A stretch of DNA of 64,000 bases from Actinokineospora alba (GTDB lineage: Bacteria; Actinomycetota; Actinomycetes; Mycobacteriales; Pseudonocardiaceae), in contig NZ_SNXU01000001.1 in assembly GCF_004362515.1 (NCBI RefSeq), positions 4,898,001 through 4,962,000 of the forward strand. Direction: 5' to 3'. Within the stretch, counting starts at the first letter, position 1, and each line of letters starts with the position of its first letter. Both the position numbers and the translations under genes were made by a program. The notes beneath the pieces were generated by a model. That model saw nothing but the letters and a program-made list of their open reading frames with translations, was not told where the DNA came from and ran no database searches. This document shows, piece by piece, positions 8,341 through 20,852 of this stretch.

Positions 8341-9849
8341 CTAGCCGGGGTAGGTGCGCGGGGTGAAGACGGCCTGGGTCCCGTTGCCTCGGGTGACCAC
8401 TCGTGTTTGTGATGAGCCGATCAGGAGGAGGCAGCGCATGTCCACCGTGGTGGGGTCCAGGTCTTCCAGTCGGACAATGCGGATTGTTTCCTCTGGGCCG
8501 CCCACGTCCCTGCCGATCACTACTGGGGTGTCGGGCTTGCGGTGCTTGAGTAGTAGATCCCTTGCTTCGCCGAGTTGCCAGGTGCGGGATTTTGATGCCG
8601 GGTTGTAAATGGCGATCACCAGGTCTGCCGCCGCCACCGCGTCGAGGCGTTTGGTGATGACTTCCCAGGGCTTGAGGCGGTCAGAAAGGGAGATGGTGCA
8701 GAAGTCGTGTCCCAATGGTGCGCCTACCCGGCTGGCGACCGCCTGTGCGGCGGTGAGGCCGGGGAGGATGCGCACCGGCACATCGGTCCACTGTGGATCG
8801 CTTGCCACCTCCAGGACCGCCGCTGCCATGGCGAACACGCCTGGGTCGCCCGAGGAGACGACCGCCACGCGCCTGCCGCGCTTGGCCAGGTCCAGGGCGA
8901 ACGCGGCGCGCTCCGCCTCGACCTGGTTGTCGGAGGCGTGCCTGCGTTGGCGGGGGTTGGGTGGGACACGGTCGAGGTAGGTGACGTAGCCGACCAGGTC
9001 GTCAGCCGTTGCCAAGGCGTCTTGGGCCTCGGGGGTGAGCCACGGGCGTCCGGCGGGGCCGGTGCCCACGACGACGACCTCGCCGACCGACTCCGACGTC
9101 ACAGGTGCGGCTGCCTGGCCGGCAACCCCGTCGTTGATCGGGCTGGGGAGCAGCGCCAGCGAGAAGTACGGCACCGTTGTCGGGTCCACTTCGGACAGGG
9201 GCATGCTGCGGCCCTGGTCCCAGGTCGCCCGCTCCACATACAGTGCGCGGTCGAGTTTGCCTGCCGCCTCGAAAGCGGCGCGGACCTTGCCGAAGGTGCG
9301 GCCCAGCTTCATCACCGCTGCCGAGTCCGTGGCCGCGAGGTGTCGGGCTAGATCCTCCTCGGGCAGGGTTCCGGGCAGTACGGTCAGGACTTCTTCGCCC
9401 TCGACCAGCGGCCGACCCAGCACCGCCGCCGCCGCGCTTACCGACGTGACGCCGGGGACTACCTCGGTCTTGTAGCGGTCGCACAGGCGCTTGTGCATGT
9501 GCATGTACGAGCCGTAGAACAGCGGGTCGCCCTCCGCCAGCACCACGACATTCCGGCCCGCGTCCAGGTGGACCGCCAGTCGGGCGGCGCTCTGTTCGTA
9601 GAACTCGGCCATGGCGCCGGCGTAGCCACCCGGATGGTCCGTGGTCTCGACGGTGAGCGGATAGACGAGCTGTTCCTCGATCTGCCCTTCCCGCAGGTAC
9701 TGCGCGGCCACGCCACGCGCGATGGACTTGCCGTGGCGGGCGCTGTGGTAGGCGATCACGTCGGCTTCGCCGATCAGGCGCGCGGCCTTGACCGTCATCA
9801 ATTCCGGGTCGCCGGGGCCGAGGCCGACGCCGTATAGGGTGCCCGTCAT
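8341..9849 (-). CDS. cobIJ: Fused precorrin-2 C20- / precorrin-3B C17-methyltransferase CobIJ
   Basis: A 502-residue fusion of two tetrapyrrole methylases. Residues 1-240 are CobI: GTLYGVGLGPGDPELMTVKA at the N-terminus, LAEGDPLFYGSYMHMHKRL near 104 and EVVPGVTSVSAAAA near 129; this half methylates C20 of precorrin-2. From about residue 256 the CobJ half begins VVVVGTGPAGRPWLTPEA and contains VVSSGDPGVFAMAAAVLE and ILPGLTAAQAVASRVGAPLG; it makes precorrin-4 from precorrin-3B with ring contraction. CobI-CobJ fusions are common in actinobacteria. The start overlaps the cobH stop (ATGA), placing it last in a cobG-cobH-cobIJ operon. The 3' 300 bases are poorer in C on the plus strand than the rest. 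Confidence 0.95.
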   Translation of the reverse strand: MTGTLYGVGLGPGDPELMTVKAARLIGEADVIAYHSARHGKSIARGVAAQYLREGQIEEQLVYPLTVETTDHPGGYAGAMAEFYEQSAARLAVHLDAGRNVVVLAEGDPLFYGSYMHMHKRLCDRYKTEVVPGVTSVSAAAAVLGRPLVEGEEVLTVLPGTLPEEDLARHLAATDSAAVMKLGRTFGKVRAAFEAAGKLDRALYVERATWDQGRSMPLSEVDPTTVPYFSLALLPSPINDGVAGQAAAPVTSESVGEVVVVGTGPAGRPWLTPEAQDALATADDLVGYVTYLDRVPPNPRQRRHASDNQVEAERAAFALDLAKRGRRVAVVSSGDPGVFAMAAAVLEVASDPQWTDVPVRILPGLTAAQAVASRVGAPLGHDFCTISLSDRLKPWEVITKRLDAVAAADLVIAIYNPASKSRTWQLGEARDLLLKHRKPDTPVVIGRDVGGPEETIRIVRLEDLDPTTVDMRCLLLIGSSQTRVVTRGNGTQAVFTPRTYPG

Positions 9850-10469
9850 TCTTGCTCACTCGCGATCGCGTTGATCGCGGCCACGGCCATGGCGCTGCCG
9901 CCCCGCCGCCCGCGAACCACCAGGTACGGCACGCTTCCGTGCGCCGCCAAAGCTTCCTTCGATTCCGCCGCCCCGATGAAGCCCACCGGCAGGCCGAGCA
10001 CGGCTGCCGGCTTGCCCGCGCCCTCGTCGATCATCTCCAGCAGGCGGAACAGCGCGGTCGGGGCGTTGCCGATCGCCACCACCGAGCCCTCGAGCTTGTC
10101 GCGCCACAGTTCCATCGCCGCCGCGCTGCGCGTGTTGTCCAAAGTGGACGCCAGGTCGGGGACGGTCGGGTCCGACAGGGTGCAGATGATCTCGTTGTCC
10201 GCGGGCAACCGCTTGCGCGTGACACCGGAGGCGACCATGTGCGCGTCGCACAGGACCGGGGCGCCGTCGAGCAGGGCTTTACGGGCCGCGCGGACGACGT
10301 CGGGGGAGTAGGCGATGTCGCTCACCAAGTCGACCATGCCGCAGGCGTGGATCATGCGGACCGCGACGCGGGCCACGTCCTCGGGCAGCCCGGCGAGATC
10401 CGCCTCGGCCCGGATCGTGGCGAACGAGCGGCGGTAGATCTCCGCGCCGTCCCGGATGTAGTCGATCAA
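9846..10469 (-). CDS. cobH: Precorrin-8X methylmutase CobH
   Basis: A 207-residue protein that moves the methyl group from C11 to C12 of precorrin-8 to yield hydrogenobyrinate. VRMIHACGMVDLV contains the conserved catalytic histidine (His41 here), and DAHMVASGVTRKRLPA and GLPVGFIGAAESKEAL are family signatures. Length is normal. It overlaps both neighbours by four bases (cobG stop upstream, cobIJ start downstream), so the three are a translationally coupled operon on the minus strand. Nothing appears damaged. Confidence 0.95.
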   Translation of the reverse strand: MIDYIRDGAEIYRRSFATIRAEADLAGLPEDVARVAVRMIHACGMVDLVSDIAYSPDVVRAARKALLDGAPVLCDAHMVASGVTRKRLPADNEIICTLSDPTVPDLASTLDNTRSAAAMELWRDKLEGSVVAIGNAPTALFRLLEMIDEGAGKPAAVLGLPVGFIGAAESKEALAAHGSVPYLVVRGRRGGSAMAVAAINAIASEQE

Positions 10470-11521
10470 GGTTCCTGCCTTCCAGACACCTGGTAGCCGC
10501 TCTCGGTGGCCACCACGTCGATCACCTCGCCCGCGGGTCGTCCGCAGCGCCGTGCGCAGCCGGACCAGTGCGCGGGTCGGTCAAGGGGCCGTGCGTCCGC
10601 GCGGACGTCGGCCAGGGATTTGGCGCAGCCGGGTTGCCCGGTGCACGCGGTGACCCCGACCCACGGCGAAGCCGGGTCGGTGATCAAGCCGGGCACGACG
10701 GGTTCCGGTCCCGCGACCACCAGACCGCGCCACGGAGTCACCACGACGTCACGGCCCAGCGCCAGAGCCTGCTCGGAGGTCAGCCTGCCCAACGGGACCG
10801 CGACCCCGAAGCCGGCGGTTCCGTCGACGAACTCCACCGGACCCACCGGGCCGACGGCGCCGGGCACGCCAGGCTCGACCCGTTCGGCGGTCGTCGGGAA
10901 CCGGGCGGCGATCATGCTCGCGTCCAGTTCGGCGATCCGCCACTGCTCATCGCGCAGTTCCAGGAACGCGGCGGCGCAAGCCAGCATCGTCGACACCACG
11001 TCCGTCCGCGGCACCCGGACACCGTGGTCCGCGCCGCCGAGCAGGATCGCGACCGACGCGCCCACCGGCAGGGCGGCGACGTCCGCGCCCAGCCACGCCA
11101 CGTCGCCGCGGCCGTCGTCGAAGACGAACAGGAACCGGCCGGGCAGCGCCGCCAACTCCGGCGTCGCACACAGCTCGGCGTCCAGTTCGGCGGCCAAGCC
11201 GGGATCGCCCAGCGGCGAAGACATGATGTTGCGCACTTTCTCGTGCGTCAGCGACGGCAGCAGGCCCGCTTCGGCCAGTCGCGCACCTAGCTCGACCTCG
11301 GCGCCCTCGGCCAGCCCACGCACCTGAAGGTTCGCCCGGGAGGTCAGCTCCAACACCCCGTCGCCCAGGTCAGCGGACGCTTCCGCGACGGCCCTGAGCT
11401 GCGCGAACGTCAGCCTGCCGCCCGGAATCCGCACCCGCGCCAGGCCGCCGTCGGCGGCCCGGTGGACGTCGAGCGCACCCGGGCAGGCGTCGGCACCCGA
11501 GCGGCGGTGGGAGATAGGCAC
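10466..11521 (-). CDS. cobG: Precorrin-3B synthase CobG
   Basis: An oxygen-dependent monooxygenase of the nitrite/sulfite reductase family that hydroxylates precorrin-3A and forms the lactone needed for ring contraction. The C-terminus holds the [4Fe-4S] ligands in ACTGQPGCAKS and WSGCARRCG (Cys293, 299, 322, 326). VLELTSRANLQVRGL is the N-terminal ferredoxin-like half repeat. I set the start at GTG 11521 (then PISHRRSGADACPGAL): the frame stays open further upstream, but that extension would run through the cobN riboswitch and has no family similarity. This gives 351 residues. First gene of the cobG-cobH-cobIJ operon; divergent from cobN. I saw no riboswitch on this strand. Confidence 0.9.
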   Translation of the reverse strand: MPISHRRSGADACPGALDVHRAADGGLARVRIPGGRLTFAQLRAVAEASADLGDGVLELTSRANLQVRGLAEGAEVELGARLAEAGLLPSLTHEKVRNIMSSPLGDPGLAAELDAELCATPELAALPGRFLFVFDDGRGDVAWLGADVAALPVGASVAILLGGADHGVRVPRTDVVSTMLACAAAFLELRDEQWRIAELDASMIAARFPTTAERVEPGVPGAVGPVGPVEFVDGTAGFGVAVPLGRLTSEQALALGRDVVVTPWRGLVVAGPEPVVPGLITDPASPWVGVTACTGQPGCAKSLADVRADARPLDRPAHWSGCARRCGRPAGEVIDVVATESGYQVSGRQEP

Positions 11522-11549
11522 CGCCCGAATATAGGGTGAGCCCGACACT

Positions 11550-11647
11550 GCGATGGCAAGTGGAGGAAGCCGGTGTGAATCCGGCGCGGTCCCGCCACTG
11601 TCACCGGGGAATCGCTTCCCCGGAAAGCCAGGAACTCCCGTCATCGC
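11550..11647 (+). promoter_or_regulatory. Cobalamin (B12) riboswitch upstream of cobN
   Basis: The conserved core is readable directly: GAAGCCGGTGTGAATCCGGC, then GGTCCCGCCACTGT, and AAGCCAGGAACTCCCG. A closing stem pairs GCGATG (11550-11555) with CATCGC (11642-11647), and GGGGAA-TCGC-TTCCCC forms the variable hairpin in between. Downstream a GGGG...CCCC hairpin runs into the AGGAAGGG ribosome site of cobN, so high adenosylcobalamin or other cobalamin probably blocks cobN translation. On the opposite strand the region is only the leader of cobG. Confidence 0.95.
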
Positions 11648-11684
11648 GACCACGACCCGGGGCGCGGACCCCAGGAAGGGCCTC

Positions 11685-15269
<3,585 letters not shown>

Positions 15270-15346
15270 CAGGCGGACTTCGCCGAATCGACGCCGCGCC
15301 GCGGCTGTGAGTGCCATGATCCCCCTCAGCGAACCAGGGGGATGCG

Positions 15347-15934
15347 ATGTCGGTACGAACATGGCGCTCAGCCGCGGCGCTCGCGATCGTGGCGCTGTTC
15401 TTCGCGTCAGGAACGGTGATCGCCGCGGAGCGGCCCGGGCGGGGCTCGCTCACGAGCTACCTGGTTGCCCACCTTGGGTGCCTTTCGGTCAGCCCGCCAG
15501 AGGGTTACACCGACCCCGGTGGATGGCGGCGGGTCATCGCGTTGTCCCCCGCCGCCGACCACATCGTGCTCGTTCTGGTCAGCCGGTCGTCGGACCTGCG
15601 CCTGTGTTCGTCCAGACCCGGCGAGTCCTCGCGGGGCTACTGCCCGGCGAGCGGCTCCGACATGGTCGACAAGCGGTTCCTCGGCTGCTTGTCGACCATG
15701 TCGGAGCCGGGCATGGTGGTGGTCGCCGGGGGAGTGGCTCCTGAGGTCGGTGCGCTCGTCCTGCTGCTGCCCGACGGGACCACCCTCGACGCCGAGGTCG
15801 CGGGCGGTGCGTTCGTGGTCGCCGGACCTGCGGCCGTGGACGACCATCCCGATTCACTGCGGGTGCGCGTCAGCGACCACGATGGCGCGCCGCTGTACGA
15901 GGGCCCGCTATTTCGTCCACCGGGCGTGCGCTAA
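15347..15934 (+). CDS. Secreted protein of unknown function containing a coding inverted repeat
   Basis: A 195-residue protein I do not recognise. The first ~27 residues form a signal peptide (RTWRSAAALAIVALFFASG then an AERP cleavage region), so it is exported. The mature part contains five cysteines (about residues 44, 85, 98, 113 and nearby) that may form disulfides, and a C-terminal beta-rich stretch with no known motif. The ATG follows an AGGGGG ribosome site. Inside the gene, 15652-15674 and 15687-15709 are perfect 23-base inverted repeats, so the DNA encodes MVDKR and then, from the mirror arm, CLSTM; this looks like a template-switch event. It stands alone between cobN and a DHDPS-family gene. 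Confidence 0.6.
   Translation: MSVRTWRSAAALAIVALFFASGTVIAAERPGRGSLTSYLVAHLGCLSVSPPEGYTDPGGWRRVIALSPAADHIVLVLVSRSSDLRLCSSRPGESSRGYCPASGSDMVDKRFLGCLSTMSEPGMVVVAGGVAPEVGALVLLLPDGTTLDAEVAGGAFVVAGPAAVDDHPDSLRVRVSDHDGAPLYEGPLFRPPGVR
15652..15709. repeat. Perfect 23-bp inverted repeat inside a coding gene
   Basis: CGGCTCCGACATGGTCGAC at 15652 onwards continues to 15674; the exact reverse complement occupies 15687-15709, with a 12-base spacer. The hairpin is within the secreted-protein gene, about 225 bases before its stop, with no T-run after it, so it does not look like a terminator. Confidence 0.95.
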
Positions 15935-15957
15935 CGAGTCTGTGTAGCAACGTGAAC

Positions 15958-15980
15958 TGGTGCCCGGTCCTACTGGGCAC
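15958..15980 (+). terminator. Short hairpin between the secreted protein and DHDPS-family genes
   Basis: GGTGCCC (15958-15964) pairs with GGGCACC (15974-15980) around a nine-base loop, 24 bases after the secreted-protein stop. No T-run follows. It may be a weak terminator or a leader structure ahead of the next gene, whose start lies 14 bases further on. Confidence 0.4.
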
Positions 15981-15993
15981 CAGGGTCGTAGCC

Positions 15994-16875
15994 ATGGAAC
16001 TCGCCGGAATCCTCGTCCCGCTCATCACGCCCTTCACCGCCGACGACCAGGTCGACCGAGACGCCCTGGCCTGCCTGGCCCACGAAGTGATCACCGACGG
16101 AGCCACCGGCATCGTCGCCCTGGGCACCACAGCCGAGGTCGCGGCCCTTGATCCCGACGAACGCGCCACCGTCATCGACATTGTCGCGTCGGTTGCCCGG
16201 GAACGTCATGTTCCCCTGATCGTCGGCGCGGGCGGCAGCGCCACCGCCGCCTCGGTCCGCGCCCTCAACGAACTCACCCCCGACATCAGCGCCGCCCTCA
16301 CCCTCGTCCCACCCTTCACCCGCCCCACCGAACAAGGCGTCATCGAACATTTCCGCGTCCTGGCGAAGGCCAGCCCAGTCCCACTCGTCATCTACAACGT
16401 CCCCTACCGGACAGCCCTCACCCTCTCCGCCGAAACAGTCCTCCGCATAGCCGAGATCCCCGGCGTCATCGGCACCAAGCACAGCGTCGGCGCGATCGAC
16501 GCCACCACAATCGCGATCATGAACCACCGCCCGGACGGCTTCGCCGTGCTCGCGGGCGACGACGTCCTGGCCGGACCGCTGCTGGCCCTCGGCGCCGAAG
16601 GCGGCATCCTCGCCTCCGCCCACGTCCGCACCGCCGCCTACGCCGACCTGGTCGACGCCTGGGCCAAGGGCGACCTCGACCGGGCCCGCGCCCTTGGCCA
16701 CCGATTGGCTGATCTCTCCGCCGCCCTGTTCGCCGAACCCAACCCCGCCGTGATCAAGGCCGTCCTGCACGACCAGGGCCGAATCGCCACCCCCGCGGTG
16801 CGTCTGCCACACCTTCCGGCCTCACAGACCGCGCTCGAGTCGGCGAGCGGACGACTGGCCTTCGCCATACCGTGA
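15994..16875 (+). CDS. Dihydrodipicolinate synthase / N-acetylneuraminate lyase family aldolase
   Basis: A 293-residue class I aldolase of the DapA/NanA family. The Schiff-base lysine lies in IGTKHSVG (about residue 163), the catalytic tyrosine in VIYNVPYRTALTL (about 134), and GTTAEVAAL near residue 45 is the GTTGE-type substrate loop. The GTTGE loop reading GTTAE is slightly unusual, and this gene is not in a lysine operon, so it may be a paralogue acting on another 2-oxo acid rather than the main DHDPS. I chose ATG 15994 (ELAGILVPLITPFTADDQ), where family similarity begins; the GTG at 15952 would translate through a hairpin. Confidence 0.85.
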   Translation: MELAGILVPLITPFTADDQVDRDALACLAHEVITDGATGIVALGTTAEVAALDPDERATVIDIVASVARERHVPLIVGAGGSATAASVRALNELTPDISAALTLVPPFTRPTEQGVIEHFRVLAKASPVPLVIYNVPYRTALTLSAETVLRIAEIPGVIGTKHSVGAIDATTIAIMNHRPDGFAVLAGDDVLAGPLLALGAEGGILASAHVRTAAYADLVDAWAKGDLDRARALGHRLADLSAALFAEPNPAVIKAVLHDQGRIATPAVRLPHLPASQTALESASGRLAFAIP

Positions 16876-16936
16876 CTGACGGTTGACCCGCACCCACCGC
16901 GGGTACCCCGGCATCGAGACGGCGAAGGGATTTGAG

Positions 16937-17443
16937 ATGACCGACGACGTGATCGAACTGATCCTCGCTGACCACCGGCTCTTCGAGGACCTGTTCCGGG
17001 ACCTGCGGGACGACACGAATGACCGGGCGAAGGTGCTGGCCGAGCTGTCCACGCGACTGGTCGCGCACGCCGAGGCCGAGGAAGCTGAGGTCTACCCGGC
17101 GCTGCGGAAGTTCAAGAAGGTCGACGCCGAAGAGGTCGAGCACGGCGCGGAGGAACACGCCGAGGGCCACCAGGCGCTGCTGGCCCTGATGGAGATCGAG
17201 GACACCTCGTCGGAGGACTGGGAAGACCACCTGCAGAAGCTGGTCGAGGCGGTCAACCACCACCTCGACGAGGAGGAGCGGACGATCCTCAACGACGCCC
17301 GCGAGACCGTGCCCGACGAGCGGCGCGCCGAACTGGGGACGAAGTTCGTGGAGGCGCGCGAGGAGCGCATCGCCGCGGGGTGCGGGGACCTGGACTACGT
17401 CCGCGAACTGGCGGAGCGCACCGAGGACCGGATCGACGAGTGA
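16937..17443 (+). CDS. Hemerythrin HHE-domain protein
   Basis: A 168-residue four-helix-bundle protein of the hemerythrin HHE family. Iron-binding positions are visible: ILADHRLFEDLF (His near residue 13), LVAHAEAEEAEVYP (His and Glu near 45-50), EHAEGHQALL (His near 75) and NHHLDEEERTIL (His and Glu near 108). Such proteins bind a di-iron centre and are linked to oxygen, nitric oxide or redox sensing; the exact role here is not readable. ATG follows GAAGGGA at 16924-16930. Together with the DoxX gene 13 bases downstream it forms a likely two-gene operon, both tied to oxidative stress. Confidence 0.85.
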   Translation: MTDDVIELILADHRLFEDLFRDLRDDTNDRAKVLAELSTRLVAHAEAEEAEVYPALRKFKKVDAEEVEHGAEEHAEGHQALLALMEIEDTSSEDWEDHLQKLVEAVNHHLDEEERTILNDARETVPDERRAELGTKFVEAREERIAAGCGDLDYVRELAERTEDRIDE

Positions 17444-17456
17444 GAGGACGAGAACG

Positions 17457-18029
17457 ATGATCTTGCGCAGGCTGGCCCGACCGATGCTCGCCGCGATCTT
17501 CATCTCCGGCGGGATCGACGCGTTGCGCAACCCGGCGGCGCACGCGGAGGCGGCGAAGCCGTTGCTGGACACGATGATCGGCACGGCGGGCGACCGGCTG
17601 CCCGCCCAGGTGCCGACCGACCCGCAGACCCTCGTCAAGATCGACGGCGCGGTCAAGATCGGCGCCGGGGTGGCGCTCGCGCTGAACAAGTTCCCGCGGG
17701 TCGCGTCGCTGCTGCTCGCCGGGAGCCTGGTGCCGACCACGCTGGCCACCCACCGGTTCTGGGACGAGAAGGACAGCGCGGTCGCCACGAACCAGCGGAT
17801 CCACTTCATGAAGAACGTCGGGCTGCTCGGCGGCCTGCTGCTGGCCGTGGGCGACACCGAGGGCAAGCCGTCGCTGGGCTGGCGGGCCCGGCGGGCCACC
17901 CGCGAGGTCAACAAGCGGGCCCACGAACTCGGCGAGTGGGCGCACGACACGGGTGAATCGGTGACCGAGACGGTCGCCGAGGCGCCGCGCAAGGCCCGCA
18001 AGGCGCTGGCAGGCGTGCTGCCCGGCTGA
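17457..18029 (+). CDS. DoxX-family membrane protein
   Basis: A 190-residue DoxX-like integral membrane protein. It starts LRRLARPMLAAIFISGGIDA, the typical first helix with the GG-containing motif, and has further hydrophobic segments around residues 62-80, 83-100 and 120-135; the C-terminal 50 residues are charged and helical. DoxX proteins in actinobacteria associate with superoxide dismutase and thiol oxidation. The gene lies 13 bases after the hemerythrin gene, with GAGAGGACGAG before the ATG, so both are probably cotranscribed. FbiC follows 95 bases later on the same strand, but that gap looks like a separate promoter. Confidence 0.82.
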   Translation: MILRRLARPMLAAIFISGGIDALRNPAAHAEAAKPLLDTMIGTAGDRLPAQVPTDPQTLVKIDGAVKIGAGVALALNKFPRVASLLLAGSLVPTTLATHRFWDEKDSAVATNQRIHFMKNVGLLGGLLLAVGDTEGKPSLGWRARRATREVNKRAHELGEWAHDTGESVTETVAEAPRKARKALAGVLPG

Positions 18030-18124
18030 GCCACTGAGGCGCGGGTCACGTCCGACTGCTCCGCGGGACGCGGGTTTTGTCCTGACCTCCTATTAGGTTG
18101 GGACAAAGCCCCGTGGAGGTGTCC

Positions 18125-20701
18125 GTGATCCGTGTGCCCGCCGAGTCCGCCCTGCGTCGTGCCCTGCGCCGAGCGCGCGACGGTGTCACGCTCGACCAGG
18201 TCGAAGCCGAGGTGCTGCTGCACGCTCGCGGCGAGCACCTCGAAGACCTGTTCGACACCGCCTCCCGCATCCGCGACGCGGGGTTGGAGGCGGCTGGGCG
18301 CCCCGGGGTCATCACGTACTCGCGCAAGGTCTTCATCCCGCTGACCAGGCTGTGCCGCGACCGCTGCCACTACTGCACGTTCGCCACGGTCCCGCACCGC
18401 CTGCCCGCGCCGTTCCTGAGCCCCGACGAGGTCCTTGAAATCGCCCGTGCGGGTGCCGCGATGGGCTGCAAGGAAGCGCTGTTCACCCTCGGCGACCGGC
18501 CGGAGGACCGCTGGGACGCCGCCGCGGACTGGCTGGAGGCCGCGGGCTACCCCGACACGCTGTCCTACGTCCGCGCGATGGCCATCCGGGTGCTGGAGGA
18601 GACCGGCCTGCTGCCGCACCTCAACCCGGGCGTGCTCAGCTGGACCGACCTGCAGCGGCTCAAGCCGGTCGCGCCGTCGATGGGCATGATGCTGGAGACC
18701 ACGTCGGAGAAGCTGTGGGCCGAGCCCGGTGGGCCGCACTACGGCTCGCCGGACAAGGAACCGGCGGTCCGGCTGCGGGTCCTGGAGGACGCGGGCCGCT
18801 CGGCGGTCCCGTTCACCACCGGCGTGCTCATCGGCATCGGCGAGACCCTGGCCGACCGGGTCGAGTCGCTGTTCGCGATCCGCGGGGTGTCGCGGCGCTA
18901 CGGCGGCATCCAGGAAGTCATCGTGCAGAACTTCCGCGCGAAGCCGGATACGGCCATGCGCGGCATGCCCGACGCGGAGGCCGAGGAACTGGCCGCGACC
19001 GTGGCCGTCGCCCGGGTCATCCTCGGGCCGAAGGCGCGCATTCAGGCCCCGCCGAACCTCATCGGCGGCGAGTTCGAGTTGCTGGTGCGCGCGGGCATCG
19101 ACGACTGGGGCGGCGTCTCACCGCTCACCCCCGACCACGTCAACCCCGAGCGTCCCTGGCCGCACATCGACGAGTTGGCGTCACGGACGGCGGCGGCTGG
19201 GTTCCGGCTGGCCGAGCGGCTGACGATCTACCCCGAGTACCTCCGCCGCGGCGAGCCGTGGCTCGACCCCCGGCTGTCCGCGCACGTGGCGGCCCTGGCC
19301 GACCCGGAGACCGGGCTGGCCGTCGAGTCGGCGCCGCTGGTCGGCAGGCCCTGGCAGGAGCCGGAGGTCTCGCTCGCCGAGTCCGGCCGGACCGACCTGC
19401 ACACGTCGATCGACACCGAGGGTCGCACCAGCGACCGCCGCGACGACTTCGACTCCGTCTACGGCGACTGGGACGAGCTGCGCGGCCAGGTCACGCAGCG
19501 GCCCGCCGCCGTCTTATCCGACGGAGTCGTGCGCCCGGAGTTCCTGCGGGCGCTGCGGCACGCGGAGAAAGACCCGAGTGGACTGTCCGACGCGGACTCG
19601 CTGACCCTGCTGTCGGCGGGCGCGGGCGCGGAGATCGAGGCCCTGGCCGAGCTGGCCGACGGGCTGCGCCGCGACGCCGTGGGCGACGTGGTGACCTACG
19701 TGGTCACGCGCAACATCAACTTCACCAACGTCTGCTACACCGGCTGCCGGTTCTGTGCGTTCGCCCAGCGCCGCACCGACGCCGACGCCTACACGCTGTC
19801 GCTGGACCAGGTCGGGCAGCGCGCCGAGCAGGCGTGGTCGGTGGGCGCCACCGAGGTCTGCATGCAGGGCGGCATCCACCCCGACCTGCCCGGTACCGCG
19901 TACTTCGACATCGCCGCCGAGGTCAAGCGCCGCGCGCCGGGCCTGCACGTGCACGCGTTCTCGCCGATGGAGGTCGTCAACGGCGCCAGCCGCACCGACC
20001 TGTCCATCCGCGACTGGCTGACCGCGGCCCGGGAGGCCGGTGTGGACTCGCTGCCCGGCACGGCGGCGGAAATCCTCGATGACGAGGTTCGGTGGGTGCT
20101 CACCAAGGGCAAACTGCCGACCGCCACCTGGCTCGAGGTGGTGACGACCGCGCACGACCTGGGCATCCCCACGACGTCGACGATGATGTACGGCCACGTC
20201 GACAAGCCCGAGCACTGGGTCGCGCACCTGAAGCTGCTCGCCCGCACCCAGGAGCGCACCGGCGGCTTCAGCGAGTTCGTTCTGCTCCCATTCGTCCACA
20301 CCAACGCGCCGCTGTACCTGGCGGGCATCGCCCGGCCGGGCCCCACGCACCTGGAGAACCGCGCGGTGCACGCGCTGGCGCGGATCCTGCTGCACGGTCG
20401 GATCGCCAACATCCAGACCAGCTGGGTCAAGCTCGGCGACAGCGGCGTCGTCGACGTGCTGCGCGGCGGGGTGAACGACCTGGGCGGCACCCTGATGGAG
20501 GAGACCATCAGCCGCATGGCGGGCAGTGACAACGGCAGCTACAAGACGATCGCCGACCTGGAGGCCCTCGCCAGCGCCGCGGGCCGCCCGTCCCGGCAGC
20601 GGACCACCACGTACGGCACCGTGCCCGCTGAACGCCTCGCGACCGGCCGCGCGCACGACGGCGTGTGGAAACCCACCCTGCTGCCTCTGCTGGGGTCCTG
20701 A
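18125..20701 (+). CDS. fbiC: FO synthase FbiC (CofG-CofH fusion) for coenzyme F420
   Basis: A 858-residue bifunctional radical-SAM enzyme that builds 7,8-didemethyl-8-hydroxy-5-deazariboflavin (FO), the chromophore of F420. Both radical-SAM clusters are visible: CRDRCHYC (CofG half, about residues 77-84) and CYTGCRFC (CofH half, about 537-544), each CxxxCxxC. The GGE and IQTSWVKLG regions of the CofH half are also present. I selected GTG 18125 because GGAGG at 18115-18119 is correctly spaced; a TTG at 18098 is also in frame. FbiC shows the organism makes F420, consistent with actinobacteria. The gene stands alone; 151 bases follow before the DeoR regulator. Confidence 0.95.
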   Translation: MIRVPAESALRRALRRARDGVTLDQVEAEVLLHARGEHLEDLFDTASRIRDAGLEAAGRPGVITYSRKVFIPLTRLCRDRCHYCTFATVPHRLPAPFLSPDEVLEIARAGAAMGCKEALFTLGDRPEDRWDAAADWLEAAGYPDTLSYVRAMAIRVLEETGLLPHLNPGVLSWTDLQRLKPVAPSMGMMLETTSEKLWAEPGGPHYGSPDKEPAVRLRVLEDAGRSAVPFTTGVLIGIGETLADRVESLFAIRGVSRRYGGIQEVIVQNFRAKPDTAMRGMPDAEAEELAATVAVARVILGPKARIQAPPNLIGGEFELLVRAGIDDWGGVSPLTPDHVNPERPWPHIDELASRTAAAGFRLAERLTIYPEYLRRGEPWLDPRLSAHVAALADPETGLAVESAPLVGRPWQEPEVSLAESGRTDLHTSIDTEGRTSDRRDDFDSVYGDWDELRGQVTQRPAAVLSDGVVRPEFLRALRHAEKDPSGLSDADSLTLLSAGAGAEIEALAELADGLRRDAVGDVVTYVVTRNINFTNVCYTGCRFCAFAQRRTDADAYTLSLDQVGQRAEQAWSVGATEVCMQGGIHPDLPGTAYFDIAAEVKRRAPGLHVHAFSPMEVVNGASRTDLSIRDWLTAAREAGVDSLPGTAAEILDDEVRWVLTKGKLPTATWLEVVTTAHDLGIPTTSTMMYGHVDKPEHWVAHLKLLARTQERTGGFSEFVLLPFVHTNAPLYLAGIARPGPTHLENRAVHALARILLHGRIANIQTSWVKLGDSGVVDVLRGGVNDLGGTLMEETISRMAGSDNGSYKTIADLEALASAAGRPSRQRTTTYGTVPAERLATGRAHDGVWKPTLLPLLGS

Positions 20702-20852
20702 CCTGCGAAGTTCGGAGTTGTCGGTAAACGACAGAATCCCTGCGTGTTTCCGCACGCGAGTTGCGGTGTTTTGGTCGTTGAATACCGCTCCACAAGGCGA
20801 TACCTTGCGACACCGGGCATGATCGAAGACGCGTGACGGATCGCGGAGGTTT

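Noticed and set aside
11553..11684. Longer cobN start upstream of 11685
   Set aside because: The region is the cobalamin riboswitch with conserved core sequences; translation there is unlikely.
15952..15993. GTG 15952 as the DHDPS-family start
   Set aside because: The hairpin at 15958-15980 lies within it and family similarity starts at ATG 15994.
16886..16904. ACCCGC...GCGGGT hairpin between the DHDPS-family and hemerythrin genes
   Set aside because: Only six-base arms and no T-run; too weak to call a terminator.
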